In this document: positions 46,371 to 58,427 of the stretch, in pieces
Position numbering within the stretch: position 1 is the stretch's first letter
Layout: every line of letters begins with the position of its first letter
Source of the DNA: Ulota crispa
Lineage: Eukaryota; Streptophyta; Bryopsida; Orthotrichales; Orthotrichaceae
Assembly (NCBI GenBank): GCA_963920765.1
Contig: OY987248.1
Span: 13,116,539 to 13,180,538, forward strand
Direction of reading: 5' to 3'
DNA length: 64,000 bases
Made by a program: the position numbers and the translations under genes
The notes under the pieces: model-generated
What the model was told of the DNA's origin: nothing
What the model saw: only the letters and a program-made list of their open reading frames with translations
The model's database searches: none

Positions 46371-48678
46371 TTGAGTTTCTATCAATGTTTGGAGAGAAAT
46401 TTGTAATTAACTAGATAAAATCTATTATTTCAAATAAATAAATCAATAAATTTCTCATATTGAAGTATAGCATATTACATTTTTTTTTTGGAAAAACTCG
46501 ATTGATTTTTATCCAATATTCTCAAGTTTCAATCAATTTTTTTTGTTGTTTCAACAAGTTGAATTTGTATTAATAACTAGCTTTTCATAATCACTGAACT
46601 AAGCCTCCCTTTCATAAACTCTGACAACTTCAACCAAGTGTCTTCATAGCTAAAGAAGGGTGTGGAATATTTGTGCATAAATAAAAAATTTTAATTGTCT
46701 TGATTGCATTTGCAAGAAATTTTGGCTTTTGCTTGATTTGATTTCTATCTAATGTTTACTTTTTTACCATAAAAAATAATTTCAAATATGTCAAAAAAAT
46801 TAAAGCACAAATTAAATGTTGCAAAAAACCATAGTGTTTATTTTTATTAAATTTAACATGTTAGTTATTGATTTTTTTTGCAGTAAGTAATGTGTACAAA
46901 CTTTTCATTGTATATTACTTATGATTTTGATTGCAAAACAAATTGAAGTCATATAATATCAAATTATAAACATACCATTGATTATTTTAATAAAACAAGA
47001 AGAAACACACTTGACTATTGGGACATGTCCATTAATGAGTGCCAATCCAAAGGATTGCTTAGACATTATGACGCAAGATTTTGTCGCAATGTACACAAAT
47101 TATATGACAATCAATTCAAAGAGTTACAATAATTCACAAGGAAGTAATGAAAAAAATAAGAAACTAAATCAAATAATTGGAAATAGATTAAAACACTAAT
47201 TCCACAATTTTAGGTTATAGATACATCTTCAAAAGATAAGAAATCAAATTGGTTGATAAGTAATCTTCAACTTTTTTTTAATGCTTTATTATTTAATGCT
47301 TATTTTTTTGTTTATGTTTAATTTACCTTTGTATATTTTTATTTATTTTTAATCTACATTTGTATGCTTTTGTACAAATAAAACATTTTTAGATTTTTTT
47401 GTGCGTTAAAGTTTCATTTATAAAAAAAACAATTGACTTAAAGTTTTTTGCTAAATAAAATAAGTGTTTTTAAAAATCAAACATTTTATTGTAAAAAATT
47501 AACAAAACTCATTTTTTAAAATGTTGACATCAAATTGTAAATTTGATTGCTTTAATGATTTTGAAACTAGTAATGTTGCTAAAATCAGTATTATGATGTT
47601 GCTTCATAGATAAAGCAATGTCTTGTGATACCACTAAATAAGCTCTTGTAGTTATTAATGCCGTTTTATTTATGGTAAAACATGTTTTTTTAAAGAGCTT
47701 TTCATAAATATTGCTGTTCTACTACTTTGGTTTTGAAATTAAATTGTAGGTGAATTTTTTCAATCTTTAATATATCAACACCACAAATAAATTGTTTGCA
47801 AAAATTATTATATTAAAATTTTTTTGAAATATGATCCATTATAAATAGAAATTGTTTTTTAATGCAATATCGATTTTGTTTGTAATATATTTACATTGTG
47901 CTTATAAATTATTTAATAAAATTACAACAATTAAATACTCAAAATTCTTTCAAGACATTATCAAATACTCATTTTCATTTTGTAATTACATAATTTTTAA
48001 AGAACAATTGAAGTAGTACATTTTATGTTTGAAACTCAAGTTGTAAAAAGGCTCATATGTGCTATTAAATTGAACTAGCAACGCAATTTCATATGTAACA
48101 TTGATAAATAAAAAATTCATTTTATCTTAATTTTTCTATATTTATTCATAATTTTGCACGTTTAGACAATTACATGTCTTGTCATTTTGATGCATCAATT
48201 CTTAGATTCCTATTTTTTGCATGAGTTAATGCCCTTCTAGTTGCTACACATGGTTTTAGCTTTCTAGTTGCTTGCACTGTATCATGGCACTTCAATTGCT
48301 TCACAAGATCATAACCCTACTTGCCATTCCAACTCTATCATGTGTTGTACAAGATCATGACCTCTTTGATAATTTTTTTTCTCTGACCCTAATACAACCT
48401 CATTCCATGAATGCAACAAATTTTGCTTATTGTCATTCACTTTACCTTAAGATCTTGCCTTGTATTAATCAAGTTTGTAAGCCACAATATTGCTCAATTT
48501 TTTGTTTTCCTTCTTTTAAAGTTAGTTCAAGGTTAAAACTCCTTTGTTTATATTTTGAAGAGTTTTTGGTATATGGAAGCCAAACATTGTTGAAAAGGGC
48601 GTTATATGATTTTTCTTTGAATGTTTTCAAAAAATACTATTTTCCACTTCAAACCTAAGAATCTCACAATTTGTGCAA
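46371..48678. other. Very AT-rich spacer, no gene
   Basis: Dominated by A/T runs. A 128-codon plus-strand frame at 48272-48658 has no recognisable motif and lies beside a microsatellite. Confidence 0.5.
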
Positions 48679-49030
48679 TTTTGTTTTTGTTTGTTTTTGT
48701 TTGTTTTTGTTTGTTTTTGTTTGTTTTTGTTTGTTTTTGTTTGTTTTTGTTTGTTTTTGTTTGTTTTTGTTTGTTTTTGTTTGTTTTTGTTTGTTTTTGT
48801 TTGTTTTTGTTTGTTTTTGTTTGTTTTTGTTTGTTTTTGTTTGTTTTTGTTTGTTTTTGTTTGTTTTTGTTTGTTTTTGTTTGTTTTGTTTGTTTTTGTT
48901 TGTTTTTGTTTGTTTTGTTTGTTTTTGTTTGTTTTGTTTGTTTTTGTTTGTTTGTTTGTTTGTTTGTTTGTTTGTTTGTTTGTTTGTTTGTTTGTTTGTT
49001 TGTTTGTTTGTTTGTTTGTTTGTTTGTTTT
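48679..49030. repeat. Microsatellite: (TTTTTGTTTG)n followed by (TTTG)n
   Basis: More than 20 copies of a 10-base TTTTTGTTTG unit (to about 48890), a mixed zone of 10- and 9-base units, then about 20 pure TTTG units (48948-49030). The long open frames across it on both strands are composition artefacts. Confidence 0.97.
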
Positions 49031-49144
49031 TTGTTTTTTGCTATAGGGTAACAAAACACATTACCACTACAATAATACCTACGGTGGAGTACACCAAGAA
49101 ATCATACTTTATAATGATTTGACTTCTGTTATCAAAACAACTCA

Positions 49145-49192
49145 TTCTAAGTGTTTTTTGGTGAAACATGGTCAAAACACTTTAGGGATTAA
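49145..49192. mobile_element. Isolated end of a group D TTAA-type MITE
   Basis: CAAAACACTTTAGGGA-TTAA preceded by GGTGAAACATGGT is the inverse of the left terminus of the group D element at 42962 (ACTATGACTATGTTTCACC). The partner end is not recognisable. The microsatellite may have expanded inside this element, which would lie to the left. Confidence 0.55.
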
Positions 49193-51008
49193 ATATTATT
49201 TTAAAGCCATAAATGGATTATTCTTTACAAAGATAAAACACCCTTGTAAAGAATAAAATTGTTTAGTTTGGATTCCATGTATAGTACCCTACCAAGAAGA
49301 TTGTTGCCTTTACGTTTTTCTCACCCTTTTCAATGTCATCTTTGGCAACAAAATAAACAACATATATATATTGTTTTTTTACTTTAACAAGCTGCTTATT
49401 GGGAAGTATTGTGGCCATAGTGTAGTTTGGTGCATGTATTTTTAACCCTAAAGCTACTCTATGTAACCAAAGGAGGGTGATTAATAAAAAACAAGGCGGC
49501 AATCTTTTTGGTAGGCCACTATATAGTGTGTAATTTTTTGACATACAAGTTCACCCTAAATTATTCAATTTTCTATTTTTGGTGAACTAAAAAGATCATA
49601 TGATATTTGTTTCAACTCCAAATGTATATCAACTATCCAATTATATATTTACACAAAGTTTAGTTTATAAATTATATCCTTGTAGTGCCTCTTACCTAAT
49701 TTCTAAGTTTTATGCTAGCAACCTTCAAGTTTGATACTTTTATATCAATTAGTATATGCAATGTCATATTTGTCATTGAGAATACCTAGATTTTTCTGAA
49801 ACCTGACCTGATAAAGATTGGACGTGATAAAGATTGGAAGTCAAAAGGCTTCATTTGGAGACAATAATAAACAAACAAAACTCCAGCAAAAGTTCTAGTT
49901 AAATTTTTGGACTTTAAAACTCTAAATTAACATTCCAAGTGAAAAACATTGGAACATAAATATACTAATTGTATGAAAATTCATTATCAGATGCTATACA
50001 ACATTATAACTTGGACCAATGGTTTTATTCTCTTAAAGTTTTTTTTTAAATGTTTTTTCTTTAAATTCAATTCTTGTACATCAATTCAAAGGCTTCAACT
50101 AGAAATTGCAATGAAGTCTTATTGTTGAGCAATTTTCATTTTATTAATGTCTTATTAATGAAATCCAGTTACATTAAGAGGCCGTTAATTACAATTATCA
50201 ATGATTGCATGATTTGTTCCTTGATGTTGTCATGTGAATGCACAAAATATTTTTTTCCACTTTCATTGCAACGCAAGTATTTACACTTTATATATTCTTC
50301 CTGGATATTGATTTCAATCCAAGGAAATTGTGGGTATGATTTCTAGGTGTATTTAATTTGAGTAATGGTCACAAAAGAAAATAGTGGAGGGTCAAAACTA
50401 CTGCAATAGATGCATATATTGTTGTTACAATTAGTAAGCAACAATTTAACTTTTTTTTAAATGGATTTTTTTCTAAATTTCAAAAGTTCAATTTATAAAA
50501 TGGCCCACTAGTTTTAACGGAGTGCTTAAAAAACCACACCTTGTCACCAACTAAAAGCAAATACTATTCCTTTCTACCATAATATAGGAAATTCTTCTAA
50601 TTCTTCTAATGGCTTGTAATTTACATAATAATTGTTTTCTATTAGTTGAAGATGCTATGTGTTTGTTGCAAAACATTTAGTTGTGATATAAAGTATTTCT
50701 AATTTAGAGAATCTATCGATGAGGTTTTACTTTTATAACTTTTGCATGTGATATTCAAATATTGTTTTGAAACCCCGTTTGAAACTTCATCCAAATTGAA
50801 AAGAAGTACTTCTGCATGTGACGAAGAACTTAAACTCATCAACACAACAATCATGACGACTCGAAAAAAACCATTTAGTAACAAACACCTTTAATTGTGG
50901 TAGTTGCAACCTTCAAAGCTTTAAATAGAAAAGGAAAGTGTATTAGAATATGGCCCAAGTAAAGAACCAAAGAATTAACGGTGTTTCAAAATTGCATTGT
51001 AGTTTACT
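49193..51008. other. AT-rich spacer, no gene
   Basis: No coding or structural signal; short frames only. Confidence 0.5.
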
Positions 51009-51953
51009 TTAACCCCTAAAGGCCCAAGTAGTCCTTTGGGGTCAAGTGGGGTTTTGGGCATGTACCTATAGGTAAATTACTTTATGTGATTTTTTTAAAT
51101 TTTTATGGAAGATGGGGAATTCAAAGATATGCGTAGATATTTAATTTTTTCTTTTGTTTGACATTTATTGAAGAAGTTATGCATGAATAACTAAAAGGCA
51201 GGGGAGAAAGGGACAACCAAAAAAAATTGCATTTTTCTAAAATAAAGATCTGGAATTTGTTCTCTAAATTTTTATATATGTGGGAAGCTTTGATTCATTC
51301 ATTTTTTTATTAATGAGATGAAAGTTATGAGAAGTTTTAGTTTGCAGGTAGGTATGGGACTCCCAAACCTCCATTCCTTTTGTCCCTTGTAGAATTTGGT
51401 GCTTTACATTTTTGAGATTTTTTTGTATTTTCTTTTTTGGCTCATTTTTTTTCCAAGTCGTAATAGACTAAGATTCCTTGGTTTTCAACATTTGGATCAA
51501 AGTGATTCAGATTTCTCAATTTTACAGAAATCCTCCAATTTTGCCTAGTGTATATTTCATGGCCTTACAGCATTACAAGATGTTACAAAGTATGATCCAC
51601 ATCTCCAATTCATTTGAAAATTCTCCCACTCTCACCTAGCTTGGTCTTCTACATGGGAAAAAAAAACCTCAACTTTGCGTAGAGCAATTTTTTTAATATA
51701 GGAATGGTCAAAGGCTTTTGAAATTTTTGGGCAGCACGGAAAAAAAAAATTATTTTCACTTTAAATGTCAATATCTCACTTATGTACATCTTGAATGAGC
51801 TGATTTTTTTTCCATAAGTACCTCCCATAGTCTAGGGCAAAATCTTACGGTTGAATTTCCAAAAAAAAAAATCCTACCTTTCTACTCATTCCCCCAAAAG
51901 TGGCAGTTTTCAGTAACTTTCACAAGAAAAAAGCTTGGACCTTTAGGGGTTAA
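51009..51953. mobile_element. TTAA-type MITE, group C, copy 2 (inverted)
   Basis: TTAA-CCCCTAAAGGCCCAAG at the left and CTTGGACCTTTAGGGG-TTAA at the right, 945 bp. Both TTAA borders are intact and the terminal repeats match over about 16 bp. Homologous to 45457-46370 in reverse orientation and to 57097-58015. Confidence 0.9.
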
Positions 51954-52116
51954 GATGCCCCACTTGCATAAGAAAACTTCATTAACATAGTAAAAAAAGT
52001 TGTGGCAAATTTTAGGAGCCTAGTCACTAGTTTGTTTCATCTTCGTAACTTAGCTTATTAACCTTCAACCAATAAAAGACTCTACCTATGCAAAAGCAAA
52101 AACATGTCATTATTTG

Positions 52117-53017
52117 TTAACCCTTTAAAGACCACACACATTTTCCCAAAATCCACCAGAAATCAGGGCAATAAGATTAGATGTGCATTTGAAACATGTA
52201 TGGACCCAATTTGAATAATCCAACCGTACAAGTGTGAAGGGCACCTTGTTTGTTACAATGCATCAAAATTTCAGTTAAATTTACCATTGAAGGTGAAATA
52301 TTATAATGATTGAGTGAGCTGTATATGGAAAATCTCTAGTTTTTCATGCTTGTGTGGTTTAGAATGTTAGCTCTTCATGCAAACTTTGATTGAGAAAAGC
52401 CTTACATTTCTGGAAAGCAGGGTTTTGCACCTTTCTAGCAAGACTAGTTTCACTCAAAATAGACAAAAACAGCAATCACAAGGCGTAGCTAAGTGGACAA
52501 AAAGGGTCAAAAATCTCATTTTCTTTGCTACCCTAAAACAGTTCTACAAGAAATTTGATAATTGTTACGGAAAATCCGATTGGTGAAAGCAATCAAGAAT
52601 AGGCCTTAAATGTAAGATGGAATTTTTTTAAAAATAAATTGATAGCATCATTTCAATGGATTCTCAAATAGTACAATTGTATTACTACCATATAGAGAAA
52701 CAATACAAGCGTATTTCTTGAGTAATTTGAAGTTTTTTAAGATTGCACAATTGAAATGTGGCATTCTTCTTGGATGTTTGATGTATTGTGTTGTTGCTTT
52801 GATCCATTTTTGACCAAATATGGATATGATATAAAAACACCATTATTTACCAACTCCCAAATTTGATTCTATTGTTGTTTTTTGGGTTGGATGCAAAATT
52901 CTTGTGATCACAAGCATTCTTCAAAATCATTTTTCAAATTATTGAGTGATTTTACTGTATAGGCCAAAAACTACTCTCCCAAACCAAAATATGGTTCGAT
53001 GGTCTCTAAAAGGTTAA
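52117..53017. mobile_element. TTAA-type MITE, group A, copy 2
   Basis: TTAA-CCCTTTAAAGACCACAC at the left and GATGGTCTCTAAAAGG-TTAA at the right, 901 bp. It aligns throughout with 8418-9332, including CAATCACAAGGCGTAGCTAA-type blocks and the dinucleotide context around TTGATTGAGAAAAGCC. It lies only 163 bp from the preceding group C copy. Confidence 0.88.
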
Positions 53018-53723
53018 GGCCCTTGATATCTGTAAAAGAAAAGTACAATTTGGTAAAGTTGTATTTACTCCAAAAACTCCTTAGTCATATACATATACCT
53101 ATGGTGATAGGAGATACTCAAGCACCAGCCCTTGTTTCTTTGAAGGACATTTCACTAAATCTTCATCTCAACCATTACAGTTAACGAAATATCAAAAAAA
53201 TAAAATAAAAGATGGCATTGTGTTTACGCTTACAAACTTACAAGTATGTACTTGATATTTAAAAATAACAATCAAATGGACCTATGTAGAGCTTATAACT
53301 AAACGAGTCATTATTTAGATGCTAACAACAAGAATTGGATTTTTTCTTTTTGTTGGAATTGATGACAACTTGAATAAAACTTTGCTTATAATGATAGCAA
53401 TGTACAAATTCAAGATAAATTTGGATGATAGTGATGACATCACCAAATATGATATTCCATTATAAATTTCCTTAAGGACCCAATCAAGGACCTTGAGATG
53501 TTAACATTAGCTCCTATTAACTTATATTTTATTCAAAAGGAACAAATGTTAATTTGACTGGGGACTCAAACCTTGAACGTGCGCTTTTTCATACAAACAA
53601 AATAGCTAGCTAGGAAGGGCAAAGAGAATGTGACTTTCAGCCAAAACATAGAATGCACACTTTTTTATCCAAAAGCTAAAATTGCACTTGTTTTAGAGGT
53701 CTTTAAGTTTGGAATTCAATTGT
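53018..53723. other. Spacer, nothing seen
   Basis: AT-rich, no gene or repeat recognised. Confidence 0.45.
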
Positions 53724-54224
53724 TTAATCCCTAAAGTTTGAAGCTAAGTTCTTCACCAAAATTGCTTCAAACTTGCCATTTCTAGTACAAGTATCAAATT
53801 TTAGATTTTTTTTGACACACATAGTCGCGAGATCTTGTACTAAAATAGTATCAAAAGATGTGCAAAAAAAATAAAAATTTCCACCATGTAGATTCTTAGA
53901 TATCTAAGTTTGAATTGACAAAAAGCCATTTTTTGTCCTTGCAAAAATATAGGCAGCTCCACTTCACAAGGTCAAATTCATATGAAAAAAACTTCAAAAT
54001 GGTTGTAATTCTTTGGACTTGTTCTTCAAAGCAAGTTGAATACACACTTGAAAAATTTCAAATCATTTGGAATTGTACAACACATGGGGAAAAACATAGT
54101 AAGTAAAATGTAGAGAACGATTCAAACCACTAAATTGCTTGCTAAATTGTTAAGTACTTAATTATGAACATGAAAAATTCCAACTCCAATGGTTGAAATG
54201 TTGTTATAAACAATTTTCATCCTT

Positions 54225-54255
<31 letters not shown>

Positions 54256-55318
54256 CAAAATATTAAAAATTGAGTAAAATAAAGGGTTTCAAAATTTATT
54301 TTAGAACAGATAATTCATAATTGCCCGCAAACAAAGTCTCCTCATAACTTTCATCTCATTGATAAAACAAGAATGGTTCAAAGCTTTCCATGTATATATA
54401 AATCTAAAGAACTAATTTCAAAAAAAAGAAGTTTAACATGTAATTTTTAAAGAGTTTTTTTTGTTTGTCCGACGAGCAAAGAAAACTACATGTCATGCAA
54501 TAACTTTTGAACCATGTAGTCAAAAGCTATGAAAATTGTTGAGACTTTAAGCCCTCAACGCCCAAGGGGCTCAAATTGCGCCCCGGTAAATTTTATTCTA
54601 GGATGCCCAAAGTTTCTTCAAGATTTTTTAGTGGTTATTGTTATAATTAAATTCTTATTGAAGTCTAATTTTAGCATCAAGAATTTGATCTTGAAAACAA
54701 ATTAACATGATTTGTCTATTCAAAATTTTGTGCAAGGGTGTTCATTGCAAATCTTCACTTTCTAATGGTGAAGGCTCTTGGAAATGAGCCTCAAGTACAC
54801 TTTAACTTGGAGAAAAAATCACCTTAAAAATTCATTTAAAAAAAATGTAGAATAGATTTTGAGAAGCTGTAAATTGATTGGGGTTATGCATGTTAAACTT
54901 TACATACTCATATTTAGTTAGTACCCTCAATTTTAGGTTTGAGATGCAAAAAGAGGATTGAAAAACTTCAAATCACTTTCACCGTTTTAACACCCTCATG
55001 ATCAACATTATAATCTTTCAATCCATAAGTGATATTGTTGTGATTTCTTTTCATATGTGATCTATAACATGTCTACCTTGAACTTGTACGGTTATGTTTC
55101 AAAGAAAACTGATAAGATTGATCAAAATGCCGGCATTTTGTTCACTTTCAAGCAAATTTCAAGATACTCCAAAACTCCAAGAACGTTGAGGGGTTAAGCT
55201 ACTCTCTGGACACATCATGTGTGAAATTTTCAAAAAAAACAAAAAAACCCGTTTGTAGTGAGCTGCCCAAAATTGCTGTGTTCCCAAAAAAAACTAAGTT
55301 TAAGGCTTTAGGGGTTAA
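53724..55318. mobile_element. TTAA-type MITE, group D, copy 2, carrying a nested MITE
   Basis: TTAA-TCCCTAAAGTTTGAAG at the left and AAGGCTTTAGGGG-TTAA at the right. The gross length of 1595 bp includes a complete 651-bp group B element at 54547-55197. The net length of 944 bp equals that of the group D copy at 42962. A run of about 28 T occurs at 54228-54255. Confidence 0.85.
54547..55197. mobile_element. TTAA-type MITE, group B, copy 3, nested in group D
   Basis: TTAA-GCCCTCAACGCCCAAGG at the left and GAACGTTGAGGGG-TTAA at the right, 651 bp. It is homologous along its length to 16730-17388. Both borders are TTAA and the host element resumes directly on each side, so insertion at a TTAA in the host is visible. 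Confidence 0.88.
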
Positions 55319-56048
55319 TCAAAGAAACCAAAATTTTCAAGTTCTTTATTGCAATTTCCAAATTGATGATTATACTCTAATATAACATCAGATTGTGGCA
55401 TCCATTTTCAATTCCATCTAGAAACAAAATTTATGTGGAAGCAACTTTAGGGAGAAATGATAGCTTCTACCACCTAAAACTCTAGCATTTCCTCCAGCAT
55501 TCCTCATCTTTAGCTGGTATTTTATGGGCATGCACTAGATGTTTCTTGTGTATTTCTTATGTTTGTATTGTGATATATTATAATTGCAATTTTTTGAAAA
55601 AATAGCCGATTTCCAATAGTTTCAAGTTTAGATCTCACAATGCCGCTTCTCCCCAATCTTTAAGAGCATCCTTTTGTTGCGCTTTCAAGGTCAACACACT
55701 TCAAACATGGATGATAAGTGCTCTAGGACCCTCAAAATACTCACATGATTTTTTGTCTTAGTGTGTCATAGCAATGGCCCTTCCATACACTAATTATCTT
55801 CATTTTAGTGAACTTTATCTTATGAATGGTCAAATGATAATTTGTAACTCTCATTTGAAGTGCAAGAGTCATGTTTGAAATGCAAGAATGAAGAACAAAA
55901 AATTGAAGGGCTTTTCAACAATAGATGTAATCTCTCAAAGTGTCAAAAAATTGAAGTGCAATGTTGGAGATGTTTTGAGTGGAAGGGCTTGGTTGTGACG
56001 GAATTCTGGTGCAGTTGCAATGCAATGAAGCTGCAAACCTCAGCTTTG
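55319..56048. other. Spacer, no gene
   Basis: No gene recognised. A frame from 55860 to 56162 runs across the border of the next MITE and is not a gene. Confidence 0.45.
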
Positions 56049-56297
56049 TTAACCCCTGAGCACCTAACCCATGTCCTCCAAAATCTAAATCCAACCAAAC
56101 TCAATCCAACCAAATTGTCATCACGGACAAGATCCACAAAATCTAACTATATAGATTGGTAGGGGAGACCAGCCTTGAAATACAAAAAAAAGGACAAATG
56201 ATTTGACCATACCAATAAAAACATTATAACTATCAAACTTGCAACTTTTTGAATTGTGAGAAGCAATATTGGGGGCATTGGGGCGCTCATGGGTGAA
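56049..56297. mobile_element. TTAA-type MITE, group F, intact copy
   Basis: TTAA-CCCCTGAGCACC at the left and GGGGCGCTCATGGG-TGAA at the right, 249 bp. It serves as the empty-site reference for the LTR-type insertion in the group F copy at 14377: here ATTTGACC runs straight into ATACCAATAAAAA. Confidence 0.75.
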
Positions 56298-56365
56298 ATG
56301 CCTTATAGGATTCGGTGGGTTGCGTCAATTCTGTACTTTGCGATTTAACGATATCCAAAAAATAC

Positions 56366-56420
56366 TTGATATTTGGAGTGTATCTGGACTTAGTGTTAGT
56401 CCAGATACACTCTAAGTATT
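56366..56420. repeat. Strong hairpin around AGTGTATCTGGACT
   Basis: AGTGTATCTGGACT is followed after a 6-base loop by AGTCCAGATACACT, with weaker pairing outward (TACTTGATA against TAAGTATTA). It is too short to classify and could be the remnant of a tiny MITE. Confidence 0.7.
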
Positions 56421-56429
56421 AACAGTTTT

Positions 56430-56640
56430 TCGGATGAATTTCGTCGCATTTCGTGATTGCATGCTCATGAAAGTGCCACTAGAGGGGAGGGGGGGCAGTA
56501 TGGCATCCTGCATGGCACCCCATGCATCTGCCGATGTAAAGCTGCACGGGGTTGGAACTTCATTCGTCTGCGGTTCTGCGCGTCCGACCGACATGGCCAA
56601 ATCGTCACCAATGGCGGCACAGGCAAAGAGATAAGGTCAT
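56430..56640. other. GC-rich island of unknown origin
   Basis: About 210 bp with markedly higher GC than the flanks. It is open for about 62-66 codons in several frames on both strands, without recognisable domains or clear splice sites. It could be a decayed exon or captured gene fragment. Confidence 0.35.
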
Positions 56641-56774
56641 GAATGGGAAAGAGATAAGCTTACGACCAATCAGAGAAATATTGCTCTTACTGAACTTGTA
56701 ATTCAAACTAGATCCTGCTATTTTCATTAGTCTAGAACAAGAATTGCATTGCATCAACCACGTGTAGGCTATAG

Positions 56775-57083
56775 CTCCACCAAATAGTGCATTTAGATTG
56801 CCTTAACAATTAGGTTGTCGCACCTTGGCAAAGTTATCTCATGACTCACCTTGGCCACTTAGAGGGGCATGTAACTCTCTTTATGCTATAGTAAACCCTA
56901 ATTCTATTTAAAGTTTCAGCTTCCTTGTTTTGACACTTGTTGCTGCACCCAACCTTACCTCACTTCCTATATTTGTACCACAGTAATTATTGACAAAAGT
57001 TATTGTAGTCTTACTGAATATTTAAGTAGTGTGAAATGTCAAGAAACTAGTATGGGACAACCTAAATGCACTGTTTGGTGTAG
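56775..57083. mobile_element. MITE with GCATTTAGGTTGCC inverted repeats, copy 1
   Basis: The left end CACCAAATAGTGCATTTAG is matched by the inverse at the right end (CTAAATGCACTGTTTGGTG), about 309 bp apart. Its relative at 62318-62637 shares TTGCCTTAACAATTAG, TTTGACAAAA and the right-end GGRCAACCTAAA. No coding region. It lies 13 bp before the next TTAA MITE. Confidence 0.65.
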
Positions 57084-57096
57084 AATATAATATTTT

Positions 57097-58015
57097 TTAA
57101 ACCCCTAAAGGACCAGACCCCTTTTTTAGAAACATAGCGATTTCAGGCAGGTACTTGTGATTGGAGATTTTCATATTTTAGGCTGAAATTTTAACAGAAT
57201 GTGGGGATGAGGTTTATCTTTCATATGCACTAAATTTCATGACATTTAGAATTATGAGTAAAAAGTTACGGCCTAATAAGTTGCTTTTTACGTTCTATAG
57301 GCAGCTTGGGCAGATTTTTAAAAATCAAAATTTTCAAAAACAAAAATTTGAAATTGGCTTAGGAGATTTATGTGACGTAGGAAGCTTTAAATCATTCCAT
57401 TTTGATCAACGAGATGAAAGTTATGAGGACTTTTTGTTTGCAGGTAGTTATGGATTCTCTACTCTAAAATAAACTTTGAAGTCCTTTATTTTACTCAATT
57501 TCCAACATTTTAGAAAAAAACAAAACCAAAGGATGTAGATTGTTTCTTACAACATCATGACCATTGGGATTGGCATTTTTCATTTCCATATTTAAATTCT
57601 TAACAATTTAGTGTTTTGAATCATTCTCTACTTCTTTTTACTTACTAATTTTTTTCCATATGTTATATAACTCCAAATGATTTGAAACTTTTTTGACATG
57701 TACTTTACTTAGGTGGAATAAGGAATTTAGAGAAGCACCACCCACATGGCCTTTTTTCTTTAGGAATTTCACCTTCTGAAGGGTAGCTGCCTGATTTTTC
57801 ACAAGACTTTTTTGAATATGCAAACCATTCTAACTTCCAATCCACGTGGTAGAAAACTCTGAAATTTTTTCCACGTCTTCTAGAACCATTCTTCTACAAG
57901 ATCCTACGGTCACATATGCATAAAAATGTTTTTGTTTTCAAATTTGGTTGATGCTCTAAAAATAGCAATTTTGAAGAGTTTTGGTGAAAACTTTGCTTGG
58001 TCCTTTAGGGGTTAA
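57097..58015. mobile_element. TTAA-type MITE, group C, copy 3, upstream of a plastid-protein gene
   Basis: CCCCTAAAGGACCAGACC at the left (preceded by TTTTTTAAA) and GCTTGGTCCTTTAGGGG-TTAA at the right, 919 bp. Homologous to 45457 and 51009. It ends about 300 bp before the TATA box of the gene at 58428, so it forms part of that gene's upstream region. Confidence 0.88.
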
Positions 58016-58311
58016 ACTGGAACAAGTGTCGTTCGGAAACGTTGGGTGCGTCGCTTGCTTCGCTTTTCTGTGTCTACCTGTACATCGACTGACCATTCCT
58101 GCCAAGCCCTCATCCACAGTAGGGACCAGAGGTAAGCGCATGTTCGAGTTGGGATACCGCATCTACGTATTACTACCTCCCTGGTGGGCCAGCGTCGTGA
58201 TAGTCTGACAGATGTTCTTCCCTTATCGTCACACCAACACGACAAGTGGACTGCATGCTTCTTCATTAGCCTTCGAGAAGAAGAACGTTTCGCCCAAAAC
58301 CTTCCCTTCCG

Positions 58312-58318
58312 TATATAT
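58312..58318 (+). promoter_or_regulatory. TATA box of the plastid repeat-protein gene
   Basis: TATATAT followed by GCAGG, 110 bp upstream of the ATG at 58428, in a GC-richer promoter stretch. It implies a transcription start near 58345 and a leader of about 80 nt. Confidence 0.65.
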
Positions 58319-58427
58319 GCAGGCCATCTTCCCCAGTCGGCAATGTGAGTCCAGTACATTTGATATACCAGAAGTAGTCACAGCTTGTTAATAATCAAAC
58401 TCGTTGTTTCGTATTAGTTTTTTGACA

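Noticed and set aside
48602-49122. Long open frames of 126-150 codons on both strands
   Set aside because: They are produced by the TTTTTGTTTG/TTTG microsatellite, which lacks stops in several frames. The repetitive product (Phe/Val/Cys or Lys/Gln/Thr/Asn) has no gene context.
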